This document shows positions 15,070 through 23,241 of a stretch of 24,288 nucleotides of DNA, in pieces. The position numbers and the translations under genes were made by a program. This DNA is from an uncultured Cytophagaceae bacterium (GTDB lineage Bacteria; Bacteroidota; Bacteroidia; Cytophagales; Spirosomataceae): the NCBI GenBank assembly GCA_903837305.1, contig CAILUB010000021.1:1-24288 (forward strand), read 5' to 3'. Every line of letters starts with the position of its first letter. Position 1 is the stretch's first letter. The notes under the pieces were generated by a model. The model searched no databases. It was not told the origin of the DNA and was given only the letters and a program-made list of their open reading frames with translations.

Positions 15070-15551
15070 TTAATCTGTTTAAGCGCATTCCAAAACTCCA
15101 TCTTCAGCGTCTTCTCCGCATCCGTCAGCGACGAAATGTAGCGAGGAAAGAAATAGACTAATTTGGATTCAATCGTATCGATTTCGGTGGTAGGTAATTC
15201 TCCTTGCCAAACAGCTGGTTGCTGACCGATAAAGATATAGCGTTTTGCGCTCGTCTCTTTCAGGAATTCAGTATAGCTTGGTTCTTCGTCCGATGGTGTG
15301 TAGACTGACCAATCTGCAGGTCCTAACACTAAAGGAGGGGCAGAAAAAATGAGTTTTAAACGAGCTAGTTCGGCTTCGGCGATTTGGCCTACAACGACCC
15401 AAGGAGTAGAGATCTTAGGCTTAACTGCCGCAATGCTTTCTTCTTCGATAGTAACAGCAGGGGATTCCGCTAGCTGCGCCTCTGACTTATCCTGCGGGAC
15501 CCAATAGATCTCGTCGAACTTGTACAAATCAGCTAATGAAATCCCCTCCAT
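15063..15551 (-). CDS. Unknown 162-residue protein following purA
   Basis: I do not recognise this protein with confidence. It is acidic and has an N-terminal segment ISLADLYKFDEIYWVPQ, then a low-complexity, Glu/Ala-rich linker (about 23-45), then a compact domain: TPWVVVGQIAEAELARLKLIF, KRYIFIGQQPAVW (about 107-119) and a C-terminal helix region DAEKTLKMEFWNALKQI. The alternation of hydrophobic strands and helices, and the final Lys-x-x-x-Trp-x-x-Leu pattern, faintly recall the psi (HolD) subunit of DNA polymerase III, but I cannot confirm this. No signal peptide or membrane segment is seen. The start lies nine bases after the purA stop, so it is most likely the last gene of the fur-purA run. 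Its TAG stop is formed by the edge of the inverted repeat. Confidence 0.7.
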   Translation of the reverse strand: MEGISLADLYKFDEIYWVPQDKSEAQLAESPAVTIEEESIAAVKPKISTPWVVVGQIAEAELARLKLIFSAPPLVLGPADWSVYTPSDEEPSYTEFLKETSAKRYIFIGQQPAVWQGELPTTEIDTIESKLVYFFPRYISSLTDAEKTLKMEFWNALKQIKE

Positions 15552-15560
15552 TTTGATGGT

Positions 15561-16841
15561 TTATGCTAATGAACCTCTTAACACACAAGCCTCGCGGTCT
15601 GGACCCGTCGAGATGAAGTTAATAGGTAGGTTCAAGTGTTTTTCTAAGAATTTGATGTAATCCGCTAGTTCTACTGGCAATTCGTTAAAATCGCGCATGC
15701 CTTCTAGGCTACAAGCCCAACCCTTTAAAGTTTCGTACACCGGCTTTACTTTGATGTCGGTGATCTCGAAAGGGATTTGGTCTGTAATCGAACCGTCCGG
15801 CATTTCGTAAGCCGTACACACTTGAATCTCGTCAAAGATATTCAAAACGTCCGCCTTCATCATGATTAATTGAGTTACCCCATTAATCATCATGGCGTAT
15901 TTCAAGGCTGGCAAATCGATCCAACCACAACGGCGTGGACGACCAGTTGTCGAACCGAATTCACGGCCCTCCACCCGCATGCGCTCGCCTACTTCGTCTT
16001 CTAATTCCGTAGGGAATGGGCCAGAACCTACGCGAGTCGCATAGGCTTTGAAGATACCGAAAACCTCACCGATGTTTTTAGGCGCCACACCTAAACCGGT
16101 ACAAGCACCCGCGGTAATTGTATTTGATGAAGTTACAAATGGATAAGAACCGAAGTCTACGTCCAAAAGTGAACCTTGTGCGCCCTCAGCTAGGATCGTT
16201 TTCCCTGCGTCGATGGCGTGGTTCACAGAATATTCTGAATCCACTAAGTGGAATTCTTTCATGAAAGCAACGGCTTCGAAGAATTCCTTCTCCGCTGCCG
16301 CTAAATCGTATTCAAATTTATATACGTCCAAAATCGCTTTGTGGCGATCAACTAATGCGTTGTATTTGGCAGAAAAATCAGGTGAAATCATATCTCCTAC
16401 ACGTAATCCCTGGCGAGAGATTTTATCCGTATAAGTAGGACCGATTCCTTTCAAAGTAGAACCGATTTTTGCATCCCCTTTTGCCTTTTCGTATGCCGCG
16501 TCTAATAAACGGTGGGTAGGCAAGATGATGGATGCTTTCTTCGAGATCTCTAAGTTCTTGCGTAAGTCTAGGTTGAAATGCGCTAAACCGTCAATTTCTT
16601 TTTTGAAGATGATGGGATCTAAAACAACGCCGTTACCGATGATGTTTTGAACTTCTTGGCGGAAAATTCCAGATGGAATTTGATGCAAAACGTGCTTAAA
16701 TCCGTCGAATTCTAAGGTGTGACCCGCGTTAGGTCCGCCTTGAAAACGCGCAACTACTTGATACTTGGGTGCTAGAACGTCTACGATCTTTCCTTTTCCT
16801 TCATCACCCCATTGTAAGCCTAATAATACATCAACTGCCAT
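15561..16841 (-). CDS. purA: Adenylosuccinate synthetase
   Basis: PurA joins IMP and aspartate using GTP to give adenylosuccinate, the first committed step to AMP. The 426-residue length is standard. The catalytic loop QWGDEGKGKIVD (10-21) contains Asp13, and His41 is in GGPNAGHT, both in the canonical positions. Further family signatures are GIGPTYTDKISRQGLRVGD, ILAEGAQGSLLDVDFGSYPFVTSS, the GTP and IMP region STTGRPRRCGWIDLPAL, and ISTGPDREACVL at the C-terminus. It starts nine bases after the fur-family stop and ends nine bases before the unknown 162-residue gene, so these three are probably one transcript, which would place AMP synthesis under the promoter at 17365-17372. Confidence 0.97.
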   Translation of the reverse strand: MAVDVLLGLQWGDEGKGKIVDVLAPKYQVVARFQGGPNAGHTLEFDGFKHVLHQIPSGIFRQEVQNIIGNGVVLDPIIFKKEIDGLAHFNLDLRKNLEISKKASIILPTHRLLDAAYEKAKGDAKIGSTLKGIGPTYTDKISRQGLRVGDMISPDFSAKYNALVDRHKAILDVYKFEYDLAAAEKEFFEAVAFMKEFHLVDSEYSVNHAIDAGKTILAEGAQGSLLDVDFGSYPFVTSSNTITAGACTGLGVAPKNIGEVFGIFKAYATRVGSGPFPTELEDEVGERMRVEGREFGSTTGRPRRCGWIDLPALKYAMMINGVTQLIMMKADVLNIFDEIQVCTAYEMPDGSITDQIPFEITDIKVKPVYETLKGWACSLEGMRDFNELPVELADYIKFLEKHLNLPINFISTGPDREACVLRGSLA

Positions 16842-16850
16842 AATATTGTT

Positions 16851-17336
16851 TTATTCTTGATTTCTTGCTTGGTAATTTGCTCGGTGTTCACAATTCTTGT
16901 TCGTACAAGAACCGTAAAAAATAAGGGAATGGTGCATTACATTGAATTGCAGCATTTCGCCTACTAAACTTTGGATGGTTTGTACGCGAGGATCACAAAA
17001 TTCCGTGACTTTGTGGCAATCGGTACAGATTAAATGATCGTGTTGACGACGTCCATAAGACTTTTCGAATTGTGCCTGATTGCGACCAAACTGGTGTTTC
17101 ACCACTAAATCGCATTCTACTAACACATCGAGCGTATTGTAAACGGTAGCCCTAGAGACTTGGTATTTCTTGTTTTTCATGGAGATATACAACTCCTCCA
17201 CATCAAAGTGATCGTCCCGTAAATAGATCTCTTCCAGGATCGCAAAGCGCTCCGGCGTCTTCCGCAAACCCTTGTTTTCCAGGTAGGCAGTGAAGATCTT
17301 TTTTACTGAATCGAGTTTATCTAATTCTTGGGACAT
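16851..17336 (-). CDS. Fur-family metal-responsive repressor
   Basis: This 161-residue protein has the Fur fold. The N-terminal winged helix contains GLRKTPERFAILEEIY (23-38) and the recognition helix VSRATVYNTLDVL (60-72). The dimerisation domain has the metal-binding HDHLICTDC (99-107). Cys104-x2-Cys107 and Cys144-x4-Cys149 form a structural Zn site with the spacing seen in E. coli Fur rather than the C-terminal Cys-x2-Cys of Bacillus PerR. The length is ordinary for Fur-like proteins; metal specificity (Fe, Zn, or peroxide sensing) cannot be settled from these residues, so no symbol is given. A perfect TATTTTTG element lies 28 bases upstream in the 47-base gap after rel, and purA follows after nine bases, an unusual pairing. 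Confidence 0.93.
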   Translation of the reverse strand: MSQELDKLDSVKKIFTAYLENKGLRKTPERFAILEEIYLRDDHFDVEELYISMKNKKYQVSRATVYNTLDVLVECDLVVKHQFGRNQAQFEKSYGRRQHDHLICTDCHKVTEFCDPRVQTIQSLVGEMLQFNVMHHSLIFYGSCTNKNCEHRANYQARNQE

Positions 17337-17364
17337 TTATGGAAAAAAAACGACGTAAAATAAG

Positions 17365-17372
17365 CAAAAATA
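17365..17372 (-). promoter_or_regulatory. Internal TAnnTTTG promoter before fur-purA
   Basis: On the minus strand 17372-17365 is TATTTTTG, a perfect -7 element 28 bases before the fur-family ATG, between the rel stop and that start. It would allow fur, purA and the 162-residue gene to be expressed separately from the upstream M16-ispF-rel genes. No typical -33 box was found. Confidence 0.5.
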
Positions 17373-17383
17373 ACGGACAAAAA

Positions 17384-19636
17384 CTAAGAAACTTTTCGCT
17401 CCACTTCAATTACGCCAGGAACTTGTTCCATTTCTGCGCTTAAGCTATCGAGGTGATCGGTGTCTTGTACCATAAGTGATATTTGGCCCTCAAATAGTCC
17501 ATCTTTCACCCCAATGTTCAGACCCGTAATATTGACTTGCAACTTCTCTGAAATCAAGCGGGTTACGTCGTTCACCAAGCCTACGCGATCGATACCTCGG
17601 ATAATCAAATCAACGACAAAAGACATGGAGATTTGAGAAGTCCATTGTGCCTTAATGACGCGGTCCCCGTGGCGCGAAAGTAATTCAGGTGAGTTAGGGC
17701 AAGCGGCTCGGTGTATTTTGATCCCCTCATTGATGGTCACAAAGCCAAAAACTTCATCCCCCGAAATCGGATTGCAGCACTTCGCTAAGGTATAATCTAC
17801 CTTATCCATGTCCTCTCCAATCAATAAGGTATCAGATTCCTTGCGCTCCTTGTGGTACTCTTGCATCTCCTTTCTGAAGGATTTGCTATCCACGATAGGC
17901 GCTTGGATTGATTTCTCTGCCTGCTTTCTTTCGTGTAATTCACGATCCAATTTCCAGTGCTTGAGTTGATCAATGTTGATGTAGGCTTTACCAAAACGGT
18001 AGAATAAATCATTCGCATCTTTGGCATTAAAATAAGCGCGCAACTGATTCGTGATTTCTAAAGTCAATAGAGGAAAACCTAGGTGTTTCAAGCGATGTTC
18101 AATTAAATCGCGACCCTTAATCAGGTGTGATTTATTCTCCTCCTTGATGAAGTCCTTGATCCGCGCTTTTGCCTTCGTTGTAAACACGATGCGCAACCAG
18201 TCTTCTGACGGTTTTTGCTTAGAGGATGTTAATATCTCGATTTGATCTCCGTTCGCTAATTTGTGTGATAAGGGAACGAGTTTACCTCCTACTTTGGCAC
18301 CTATGCAACGGGCGCCCACTTCTGAGTGAATCTCAAAAGCAAAGTCCAAAGCAGTAGCACCGGATTGCAAGACAATCAATTTCCCTTTCGGACTAAAGAC
18401 AAAAACCTCCTCATGGTAAAGCGAGTTCTTGATGTCCTCCACTAATTCCACGGCCGACTGGCTTTTGTCATTCGCCTCGATGGCTTCCCGAACTTGAGAC
18501 AGCCATGACTCAAATGCCTCGCTCGTTCGCGTGTCCGTACCTTTGTACTTGAAGTGTGCCGCCACCCCTTTCTCCGCAATCTCGTCCATTCGCTTCGAAC
18601 GAATCTGGACCTCTACCCAGCGACCTTCTTTGTCCTGCCCAAAAGGCATACTCATCACCGTGGTGTGCAATGACTCGTAACCATTCGATTTAGGAGTGGA
18701 AACCCAATCCTTCAAACGACTCGGATTAGGCCGGTAATGATCCGTGACTACGGAATATACTTCCCAGCAATCCGATTTTTCGCGCTCCACGGGCACGTCT
18801 AACACGACACGTACCGCAAAAAGATCGTATATTTTCTCGAAAGGCGTATTGCCTTTTTTAATTTTATTGTAAATAGAAAAGATGGATTTGGGGCGACCTT
18901 TGATGGTATAATTCAAACCTCGATCGTCCAACGTCTTCTTAATAGGCTTGATAAAATTTTCCACAAAGCTTTCTCTGCTCCGCTTATTTTCCATCAAATT
19001 ATGAGCGATTTCCTTGTAGGCTTCTGGCTCGGTGTGCTTTAATCCTAAATCCTCTAACTCAGATTTAAACGCATTCAAACCCAAACGGTGAGCCAATGGT
19101 GCATACAAATAGATGGTTTCAGAGGCAATTTTCAACTGCTTTTCCTTCGCCATACTCGTCAACGTCCGCATATTGTGCAAACGATCCGCGAGCTTAATTA
19201 AGATCACGCGAATATCATCAGAAAGCGTTAATAACATCTTCCGAAAATTCTCCGCCTGTTGCGATGTTCCGTATTCAAACGTACCGGCAATTTTCGTTAG
19301 TCCATCGATGATGGAGGCAATCTTAGGATTGAATTGTTTTTCAATTTCTGCCAAAGTCGTATCCGTATCCTCCACCACATCATGCAACAAAGCCGCAATA
19401 ATCGACGTAGTTCCTAAACCGATTTCCTCCACACAAATTTGGGCAACGGCTAAAGGATGGTAGATATATGGCTCGCCGGATTTGCGACGCATATCTTTGT
19501 GCGCCTCCGCAGAAATCAAGAAGGCTTTTTTGATTTGCTTCGCATCATCGTCTTTTAAAAAAGGCTTAGCCGTCCGCAGTAACTTGCGGTAGCGCTTCAA
19601 AATCTCTAAACGTTCCTTTTCTAAATCTATCTGCAT
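17384..19636 (-). CDS. rel: Bifunctional RelA/SpoT-type (p)ppGpp synthetase/hydrolase
   Basis: This 750-residue protein controls the alarmone (p)ppGpp. The N-terminal HD hydrolase domain is intact: His60 in YIYHPLAVA, His85-Asp86 and Glu89-Asp90 in LLHDVVEDT, and Asp151 and Asn155 in LADRLHNMRTL. So hydrolysis is expected, unlike in RelA. The synthetase domain (about 240-365) has GRPKSIFSIYNKIKK, IYDLFAVRV, NGYESLHTTV and VEVQIRSKRMDEIAEKG. A TGS domain (about 408-472), the Cys-rich CCNPISGDEVFGFV segment with HRAACPN, and a C-terminal ACT domain complete the long Rel form. I chose the ATG at 19636, one base after the ispF stop; the longer frame to 19696 would run into ispF and adds residues not seen in the family. 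Confidence 0.95.
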   Translation of the reverse strand: MQIDLEKERLEILKRYRKLLRTAKPFLKDDDAKQIKKAFLISAEAHKDMRRKSGEPYIYHPLAVAQICVEEIGLGTTSIIAALLHDVVEDTDTTLAEIEKQFNPKIASIIDGLTKIAGTFEYGTSQQAENFRKMLLTLSDDIRVILIKLADRLHNMRTLTSMAKEKQLKIASETIYLYAPLAHRLGLNAFKSELEDLGLKHTEPEAYKEIAHNLMENKRSRESFVENFIKPIKKTLDDRGLNYTIKGRPKSIFSIYNKIKKGNTPFEKIYDLFAVRVVLDVPVEREKSDCWEVYSVVTDHYRPNPSRLKDWVSTPKSNGYESLHTTVMSMPFGQDKEGRWVEVQIRSKRMDEIAEKGVAAHFKYKGTDTRTSEAFESWLSQVREAIEANDKSQSAVELVEDIKNSLYHEEVFVFSPKGKLIVLQSGATALDFAFEIHSEVGARCIGAKVGGKLVPLSHKLANGDQIEILTSSKQKPSEDWLRIVFTTKAKARIKDFIKEENKSHLIKGRDLIEHRLKHLGFPLLTLEITNQLRAYFNAKDANDLFYRFGKAYINIDQLKHWKLDRELHERKQAEKSIQAPIVDSKSFRKEMQEYHKERKESDTLLIGEDMDKVDYTLAKCCNPISGDEVFGFVTINEGIKIHRAACPNSPELLSRHGDRVIKAQWTSQISMSFVVDLIIRGIDRVGLVNDVTRLISEKLQVNITGLNIGVKDGLFEGQISLMVQDTDHLDSLSAEMEQVPGVIEVERKVS

Positions 19637-19637
19637 C

Positions 19638-20117
19638 TTAATCTTTCTGAATAAGGGCCACAGCCATCGCAGAAACACCTTCTGCTCTACCCACAAAACC
19701 CAAACCTTCTGAGGTGGTTGCTTTAACCGAAATTTGGTCTACTTCCACACCCATCACAAGGGCTAAATTATCTTTAATAGCAGGGATAATCGGATTCAAC
19801 TTGGGTTGATCTAAGATCACGGTTACGTCCGCATTCGACAATTCCCAACCAGCTTCGCGAATCATCTCCATCACCTTCTTTAACAAAAGCGTGGAAGCAA
19901 CTCCCTTCCACATCGGATCTTTATCTGAAAAATGATACCCAATATTGCGCATATTCGCGGCCCCTAGAAGAGCATCGCATAATACGTGGCAAACTAGGTC
20001 GGCATCTGAATGACCCAAAGGCCCCTTCTCTGAAGGAATTTCCACACCACCCAAGATACAAGGACGTCCTTCTACCCAGCGATGCACATCGTACCCTTGT
20101 CCTACGCGAATTTTCAT
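19638..20117 (-). CDS. ispF: 2-C-methyl-D-erythritol 2,4-cyclodiphosphate synthase
   Basis: IspF closes the cyclodiphosphate ring in the MEP route to isoprenoids, so this organism should make isoprenoids by the non-mevalonate pathway. The 159-residue trimeric enzyme has GQGYDVHRW with metal ligands Asp10 and His12, the third ligand His44 in LVCHVLCDALLGA, GPLGHSDADLV, YHFSDKDPMWKGVAS and the C-terminal VKATTSEGLGFVGRAEG. Its ATG overlaps the TGA of the M16 peptidase gene as ATGA, and rel begins one base past its stop, so the three are tightly coupled. Other MEP genes are not in the window. Confidence 0.97.
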   Translation of the reverse strand: MKIRVGQGYDVHRWVEGRPCILGGVEIPSEKGPLGHSDADLVCHVLCDALLGAANMRNIGYHFSDKDPMWKGVASTLLLKKVMEMIREAGWELSNADVTVILDQPKLNPIIPAIKDNLALVMGVEVDQISVKATTSEGLGFVGRAEGVSAMAVALIQKD

Positions 20118-21355
20118 TTGGCTATTTTTTTATACTTTAAGGTATTCGATTTCCCTTGAATAAACAAGCGCTGAGCCCATTTTTCCAAATCTTGCGTTTG
20201 CACTTCTGCGATCTTTTGCGATTCATTATTGACTAAATTCGCATCGCCTACATTCGCGGCCATGGCTAAATTCATGGCCCGATTCAGCACTTCCACTTCC
20301 CCAAAAACCAAGCTCGCCTCGGATTGATTCTTCACCATCTGCAAGTCTTTCTCGGCAATTTTCGCAGTTGCAAAATTCTGTATCGCCTTCTCTAATGCTT
20401 CTTCCGCCTCTTCTATCGTCACGTCATCACTCACCTGACCTTGAATAATCAATAGGCCCGGATCGATGGAACTCGTTTGATAAGTCCCAATCGTGTCGAA
20501 AATACGCTGCTTTTGAACTAAATGCTCGTATAAATAAGAAGACTCTCCTCTACCTAATAAATCCGCCATCAAATCAATCGCGTGGTAACCCGGTTCATAG
20601 CGACCGATCACGGGATAGGCTTTATACAGGCGATTCGCCGGTACGTCAGCGACAATCTCCATTACCCGGTTTTCTATTTGCACTGGTTCTTGCGGCAGAT
20701 TGCGCTGTGGCTTCACGCCACCTGGAATGGGTGCGAACCATTTTTCGGCTAAAGCTTTTACCTCGGACACTTTTACCTTACCAGCAACGACTAGTGTGGC
20801 ATTAGAGGGTACGTAGTGCTTTTGGAAAAAAGCTTTCACATCACTCATCTGGGCCTCCTCGATGTGCTGAATACCAGCACCAATCGTAGGCCAGCGGTAC
20901 GGATGATTGTTGTAAATCAAAGGTCTAAACTTCAACCACACATCGCCGTAGGGCTGATTCAAATAACGTTGCTTGAATTCCTCTATCACGACTTTGCGCT
21001 GTGTTTCGAGGCTTTGCGTGTTAAAAGCTAATTGCTTCATCCGGTCCGATTCAAGCCAGAAGGCCGTTTCGATGTTTTGAGCTGGAACCGAAATATAGTA
21101 ATTCGTTAAATCTGGGGTGGTAAAGGCATTGTTCTCGCCGCCTACTTTTTGCAAGGGCGTATCGAAGGACGGAATGTTTTCAGATCCACCGAACATCAAA
21201 TGCTCGAACAAATGCGCAAAACCCGTCAGGTTTTCGTCTTCATCCCGGGAACCTACATTGTAGATCACATCTACCACCGCCATCGTCGTGTCCCGGTCTT
21301 CGTGCACAATGACTTTAAGGCCGTTAGCGAGGGTAAATTCTTCGAATGAAATCAT
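20114..21355 (-). CDS. M16-family zinc peptidase (pitrilysin/insulinase type)
   Basis: This 413-residue protein has the inverted zinc motif His-x-x-Glu-His at 48-52 (HLFEH), preceded by GSRDEDENLTGFA, with the third metal ligand among Glu125/Glu126 in VVIEEFKQR. It therefore has the active-type N-terminal half and a second domain of the same fold (about 210-413, LYKAYPVIGRYEPG and following), the usual size for bacterial processing-peptidase-like M16B proteins. No signal peptide is evident, so it is probably cytosolic, although many Bacteroidota homologues are periplasmic. The natural substrate is unknown. A perfect TACTTTTG element lies 17 bases ahead of the ATG. The stop overlaps the start of ispF, so the peptidase leads the ispF-rel operon, an odd functional mix. 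Confidence 0.93.
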   Translation of the reverse strand: MISFEEFTLANGLKVIVHEDRDTTMAVVDVIYNVGSRDEDENLTGFAHLFEHLMFGGSENIPSFDTPLQKVGGENNAFTTPDLTNYYISVPAQNIETAFWLESDRMKQLAFNTQSLETQRKVVIEEFKQRYLNQPYGDVWLKFRPLIYNNHPYRWPTIGAGIQHIEEAQMSDVKAFFQKHYVPSNATLVVAGKVKVSEVKALAEKWFAPIPGGVKPQRNLPQEPVQIENRVMEIVADVPANRLYKAYPVIGRYEPGYHAIDLMADLLGRGESSYLYEHLVQKQRIFDTIGTYQTSSIDPGLLIIQGQVSDDVTIEEAEEALEKAIQNFATAKIAEKDLQMVKNQSEASLVFGEVEVLNRAMNLAMAANVGDANLVNNESQKIAEVQTQDLEKWAQRLFIQGKSNTLKYKKIAK

Positions 21356-21372
21356 GTCTTAGGGTTTATAAA

Positions 21373-21380
21373 CAAAAGTA
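21373..21380 (-). promoter_or_regulatory. TAnnTTTG promoter of M16-ispF-rel operon
   Basis: Minus-strand TACTTTTG is a perfect -7 element ending 17 bases before the peptidase ATG. It lies in an 82-base divergent gap together with a second perfect element for the plus-strand gene at 21413-21420. Confidence 0.6.
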
Positions 21381-21412
21381 AAAAAATCGACCCAAAAACC
21401 ACAGAGCTTAAC

Positions 21413-21420
21413 TAAATTTG
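21413..21420 (+). promoter_or_regulatory. TAnnTTTG promoter of the secreted repeat-protein gene
   Basis: TAAATTTG is a perfect -7 element 17 bases before the ATG at 21438. It is back to back with the M16 promoter, 32 bases apart, so a regulator binding between them could affect both. No clear -33 box is seen. Confidence 0.6.
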
Positions 21421-21437
21421 CAGGCTAAACATTTCAC

Positions 21438-22550
21438 ATGATTCGGGTTGCACTCTTACTTTTCCTTTTTCTTTCGATGAGATTGCAGGCCCAAATCCTC
21501 CAAGACCCTCTCGCGAAATCCCAAATCACCCAAGGTTTGACGAACTTATACCAATACGAATTCAAAGAATCCGCACTCATTTTTAATAACCTAAAAACCA
21601 AATACCCACGACACCCAGCGGCCTATTTATTGCTTGCGATGCAATGGGAGCAACAATACTTTCCGTTGAAGGATCATCCTGCACAGAGTCGTACTTACTT
21701 AGCCCATCTCGAAAAGGCCTATGAGTTAGCTCAAGAATTATACGAAAAAGATGAGAATGACTTAGAGGCATCGTTTTTCTGTACGGCCTCATTGGGATTT
21801 TTAGCAGCCTACGAAGCAGATGAGCAAAACTTTATGAAAGTAGTTAACTATGCGAAGAAGGCCTATAGCTTCCTGAAAATTGGCCTAAAGAATTCCGACA
21901 AACAGCCCGAATTTCTATATTCTACGGGAATGTATAATTATTACAGCGTTGCTTATCCAGAATTACATCCCGTCTTAAAACCCTTTATGTTTTTATTCCA
22001 GGATGGAAATAAACGACTTGGTCTTGCTCAGTTAGAAGCAGGAATTAAACGGACCATTTTCGTGAAAAACGAATGCTTATTTTATATGGGTTATGTACAA
22101 AATAAATACGAAGGAAATCCTTTACGGGCTTTGGTCTATAATCAAATCCTAAGTGATAACTTTCCTAAGAACCACTGGTATTTATTGCAAAGAGCTGAAT
22201 TACTTACGTTGACTGGAAAATTTCAAGAAGCAGAATCTTACCTTGAAAGAATGGAAGCTTTGAAAAATCCCTATTACACGGGTGCTGCCTATGCCCTGCG
22301 CGGAATGCGGGAGGAAGTGGAACGAAAAGATTTAAAAAAGGCCGAGTTTTGGTATACAAAATCCATCGCCTTCCCTTTCGAAGAACGGCTCACAAAAGAT
22401 ATTCGTGGCCTGGCATATTTAGGTTTGGCCCGCATTTCATACCGCGAAAGAAAGCTTACTTTATTTAGAAAATACCTTCGCACATCAGCGGATTTTATTG
22501 AGTATAAAAACTCCCTAATCGAATATAAACGACTATCACATGGAAAGTAG
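21438..22550 (+). CDS. Exported TPR-like helical repeat protein, unknown function
   Basis: This 370-residue protein starts with a signal peptide (MIRVALLLFLFLSMRLQA, probable cut before Gln19), so it should act in the periplasm or at the envelope. The mature part is helical and repeat-like: FKESALIFNNLKTKYPRHPA, KAYELAQELYEKDENDLEA and KFQEAESYLERMEAL have the spacing of tetratricopeptide repeats, which bind proteins. Aromatic clusters such as YSTGMYNYYSVAYPELHPV separate the repeats and look like a feature of a specific, unnamed family. The function is unknown; a scaffold role is the family default. Its stop overlaps the start of a methyltransferase gene by 11 bases, so the two are translated from one message. 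It has its own promoter element. Confidence 0.8.
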   Translation: MIRVALLLFLFLSMRLQAQILQDPLAKSQITQGLTNLYQYEFKESALIFNNLKTKYPRHPAAYLLLAMQWEQQYFPLKDHPAQSRTYLAHLEKAYELAQELYEKDENDLEASFFCTASLGFLAAYEADEQNFMKVVNYAKKAYSFLKIGLKNSDKQPEFLYSTGMYNYYSVAYPELHPVLKPFMFLFQDGNKRLGLAQLEAGIKRTIFVKNECLFYMGYVQNKYEGNPLRALVYNQILSDNFPKNHWYLLQRAELLTLTGKFQEAESYLERMEALKNPYYTGAAYALRGMREEVERKDLKKAEFWYTKSIAFPFEERLTKDIRGLAYLGLARISYRERKLTLFRKYLRTSADFIEYKNSLIEYKRLSHGK

Positions 22551-23241
22551 AGAGGCCGGAATTGAACGTCTATACCCTAAAATCACGGGCCGAATGTCCG
22601 CACGTTATTACTATCTAATCCAGTTGCGCAAGCAATTAGAACGCGTCATTGCTTTATATGTGCGCAATTCACCGCATCAATTACTGGCCGATTATGGTTG
22701 TGGAAACAAGCCCTATGAGCCACTATTTACTCCATTTGTGGAACAATACATAGGCCTGGATTTAGCGTACAATACCAAAGCAGACGTAGTGGTAGACCCC
22801 GCCGGAATCATCGATATGCCAGAGGAAAGCGTAGGTTTCGTCTTATCTACGCAAGTATTGGAACACGTGGAAGATCCGAAAGCGTATTTGAAAGAGGCAC
22901 ACCGCATCTTAGAGAAAGAGGGTAAATTAATCTTATCTACGCACGGGTATTGGATGTTCCATCCGGATCCGACGGATTTTTGGCGCTGGACTTCGACGGG
23001 TTTGAAAAAAATAGTGACGGAAGCGGGATTCGAGGTTGTTTATTTTGAAGGAATTCTAGGACGCTCCGCAATGGGATTGCAATTATTCCAAGATGGTCTT
23101 TTGTTCAAATTGCCTAAGCCGTTGCGTTTCTTGTTGTCCCTTTTGCTGCAGCCTTTGATCATTTTTTTCGATAAGATCATCACGGCTAAATCACGCAACG
23201 AGGATGCCTGCACTTTCGTGCTGGTGGCTAAGAAAGTCTAG
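22540..23241 (+). CDS. Class I SAM-dependent methyltransferase
   Basis: This 233-residue protein has a methyltransferase core of the type-11 kind. Motif I is LADYGCGNKPYEPL (49-62), IGLDLAYN ends the second strand with an acidic residue, and STQVLEHVEDPKAYLKEAHRIL (103-124) with GKLILSTHG covers motifs II and III. The C-terminal part adds a basic, hydrophobic tail (LPKPLRFLLSLLLQPLIIFF, about 192-211) that could lie on a membrane. GCGNKPYEPLF with the later HPDPTDFWRWT is common in methyltransferases found near glycan genes, and an epimerase and the start of a glycosyltransferase follow, so a lipid-linked sugar or surface glycan is a plausible but unproven target. It overlaps the upstream exported protein by 11 bases and the convergent epimerase by 14. 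Confidence 0.85.
   Translation: MESREAGIERLYPKITGRMSARYYYLIQLRKQLERVIALYVRNSPHQLLADYGCGNKPYEPLFTPFVEQYIGLDLAYNTKADVVVDPAGIIDMPEESVGFVLSTQVLEHVEDPKAYLKEAHRILEKEGKLILSTHGYWMFHPDPTDFWRWTSTGLKKIVTEAGFEVVYFEGILGRSAMGLQLFQDGLLFKLPKPLRFLLSLLLQPLIIFFDKIITAKSRNEDACTFVLVAKKV

Noticed and set aside
19113..19463. 116-residue plus-strand open frame opposite rel
   Set aside because: It mirrors the conserved HD domain and has the composition of a shadow frame.
19637..19696. 20-residue N-terminal extension of Rel
   Set aside because: It lies inside ispF; the ATG at 19636 matches the known start of the family and follows ispF by one base.
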